Part shown: positions 37,836 through 38,105 of the stretch, one piece after another
Layout of the letters: each line of letters begins with the position of its first letter
Numbering within the stretch: position 1 is the first letter of the stretch
Assembly (NCBI GenBank): GCA_016286665.1
Contig: JAEETX010000018.1
Coordinates: 1 to 38,105 of the forward strand
Length of the DNA stretch: 38,105 nucleotides
DNA from: Oscillospiraceae bacterium
GTDB taxonomy: Bacteria > Bacillota > Clostridia > Oscillospirales > Oscillospiraceae
Direction: 5' to 3'
The notes under the pieces: model-generated
What the model saw: the letters and a program-made list of their open reading frames with translations, nothing else
The model's database searches: none
Told to the model about the DNA's origin: nothing
Made by a program: the position numbers and the translations under genes

Positions 37836-37951
37836 CGTCGAAATCGGCTTCATTCCCTCCGTTTCCGCCGGTAGCCTTCGGCTGCCGTCGAAAACTGCGG
37901 ATCATTTCGCCGTTTCTCCTCTCCAACATGAAATATCGTTTCATGTTGGTC
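37836..37951 (+). repeat. Spacer repeat R4, between 23S and tRNA-Lys
   Basis: It carries ATTCCCTCCGTTTCCGCC, GTCGAAAACTGCGGATCA, TTTCTCCTCTCC and the closing hairpin CCAACATGAAA/TTTCATGTTGG. The first stem differs most from R2 and R3 (GTAGCC-TTC-GGCTGC). The remaining ~100 bases to the 23S end show no recognisable feature except a CTTCATCG/CGATGAAG hairpin abutting the 23S 3' end. Confidence 0.6.
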
Positions 37952-38058
37952 TACGGGAGAATGAGGTACAGGATTCCAATTCCCTGCACACTCAAAACCG
38001 AACAAAGGGGACAAGCGAGGCACGCATAGTTGAGCCTGCGCTTCATCGAACCGATGAA

Positions 38059-38105
38059 GGTTAAGCCCTCGGGCTATTAGTACCGGTCAGCTAAACACAT
38101 TACTG
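38059..38105 (-). rRNA. rrl: 23S ribosomal RNA, 3' end (continues beyond window)
   Basis: On the minus strand the last 47 bases read as the very conserved 23S 3' end: TAATGTGTTTAGCTGACCGG, then TACTAATAGCCCGAGGGCTT and AACC. The exact mature end is uncertain by a few bases. The gene runs off the right edge. Confidence 0.93.

Overview
The window reads as a gene-dense, high-GC (clearly above 55% by eye) chromosome segment from an anaerobic Firmicute, most likely a gut-type member of the Clostridia close to Oscillospiraceae. The reasons are: an hprK-murB-rapZ-whiA cluster, strong AGGAGG ribosome binding sites, SLH-anchored surface proteins, sigma/anti-sigma pairs of the clostridial type, a four-cysteine L28, and perfect sigma-A promoters (TTGACA-17-TATAAT, TTGCAA-17-TATAAT). 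The taxonomic call is inference; no 16S sequence is present.

Layout. 1-3400: the 3' part of an MFS carrier, a DASS/SLC13-type anion symporter, a structured repeat, and a cytidylate-kinase-like P-loop protein. 3416-8561: two large secreted proteins with SLH repeats, facing each other, one with a lipase-like alpha/beta-hydrolase domain and one with a transglutaminase-like domain. 8654-12250 (minus): the hprK-murB-rapZ-whiA operon (carbon control, wall precursor synthesis, division regulator). 12448-16566 (plus): yceD-rpmF, then a PDZ/radical-SAM DUF512 protein, der, and a PlsY-like membrane protein that has lost its catalytic motifs. 16652-17918: rpmB (minus) and an RluA-type pseudouridine synthase (plus). 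18014-22014: a complete potABCD polyamine importer whose binding protein ends in a membrane anchor. 22142-24093: an ECF-type sigma factor translationally coupled to a membrane-tethered serpin, the most unusual unit here. 24136-34586 (minus): a ZIP metal transporter and a tightly packed uvrA-recD2-comF-mreB-radC-uvrB run. 34780-36841 (minus): a second sigma/anti-sigma pair and a lower-GC GNAT acetyltransferase. 36842-38105: the distal end of an rRNA operon on the minus strand (23S 3' end, tRNA-Lys, tRNA-Glu, 5S, terminator).

Two families of non-coding structured repeats stand out. One (about 172 bp) lies at 2431-2603 and 24958-25129. Both copies keep the same three hairpins although the stem sequences differ and are compensated. 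The other occupies every spacer of the rRNA/tRNA array and a degenerate flank beyond the 5S gene, again with a hairpin whose arms co-vary. The two families share one identical hairpin loop. The only stretch over 300 bases without a protein or stable RNA gene is 36842-37236. It holds the GNAT promoter, a 19-bp perfect inverted repeat, two fragments of 5S sequence in opposite orientations, one spacer repeat and the 5S terminator.

How the genes may work together: the window is mostly housekeeping (repair, ribosome biogenesis, wall synthesis, carbon control), with accessory cell-surface functions added: SLH enzymes, polyamine uptake, and two envelope-sensing sigma systems. The serpin-sigma pair suggests that the cell may couple contact with an external protease to transcription; this is a hypothesis from gene architecture, not a demonstrated function.
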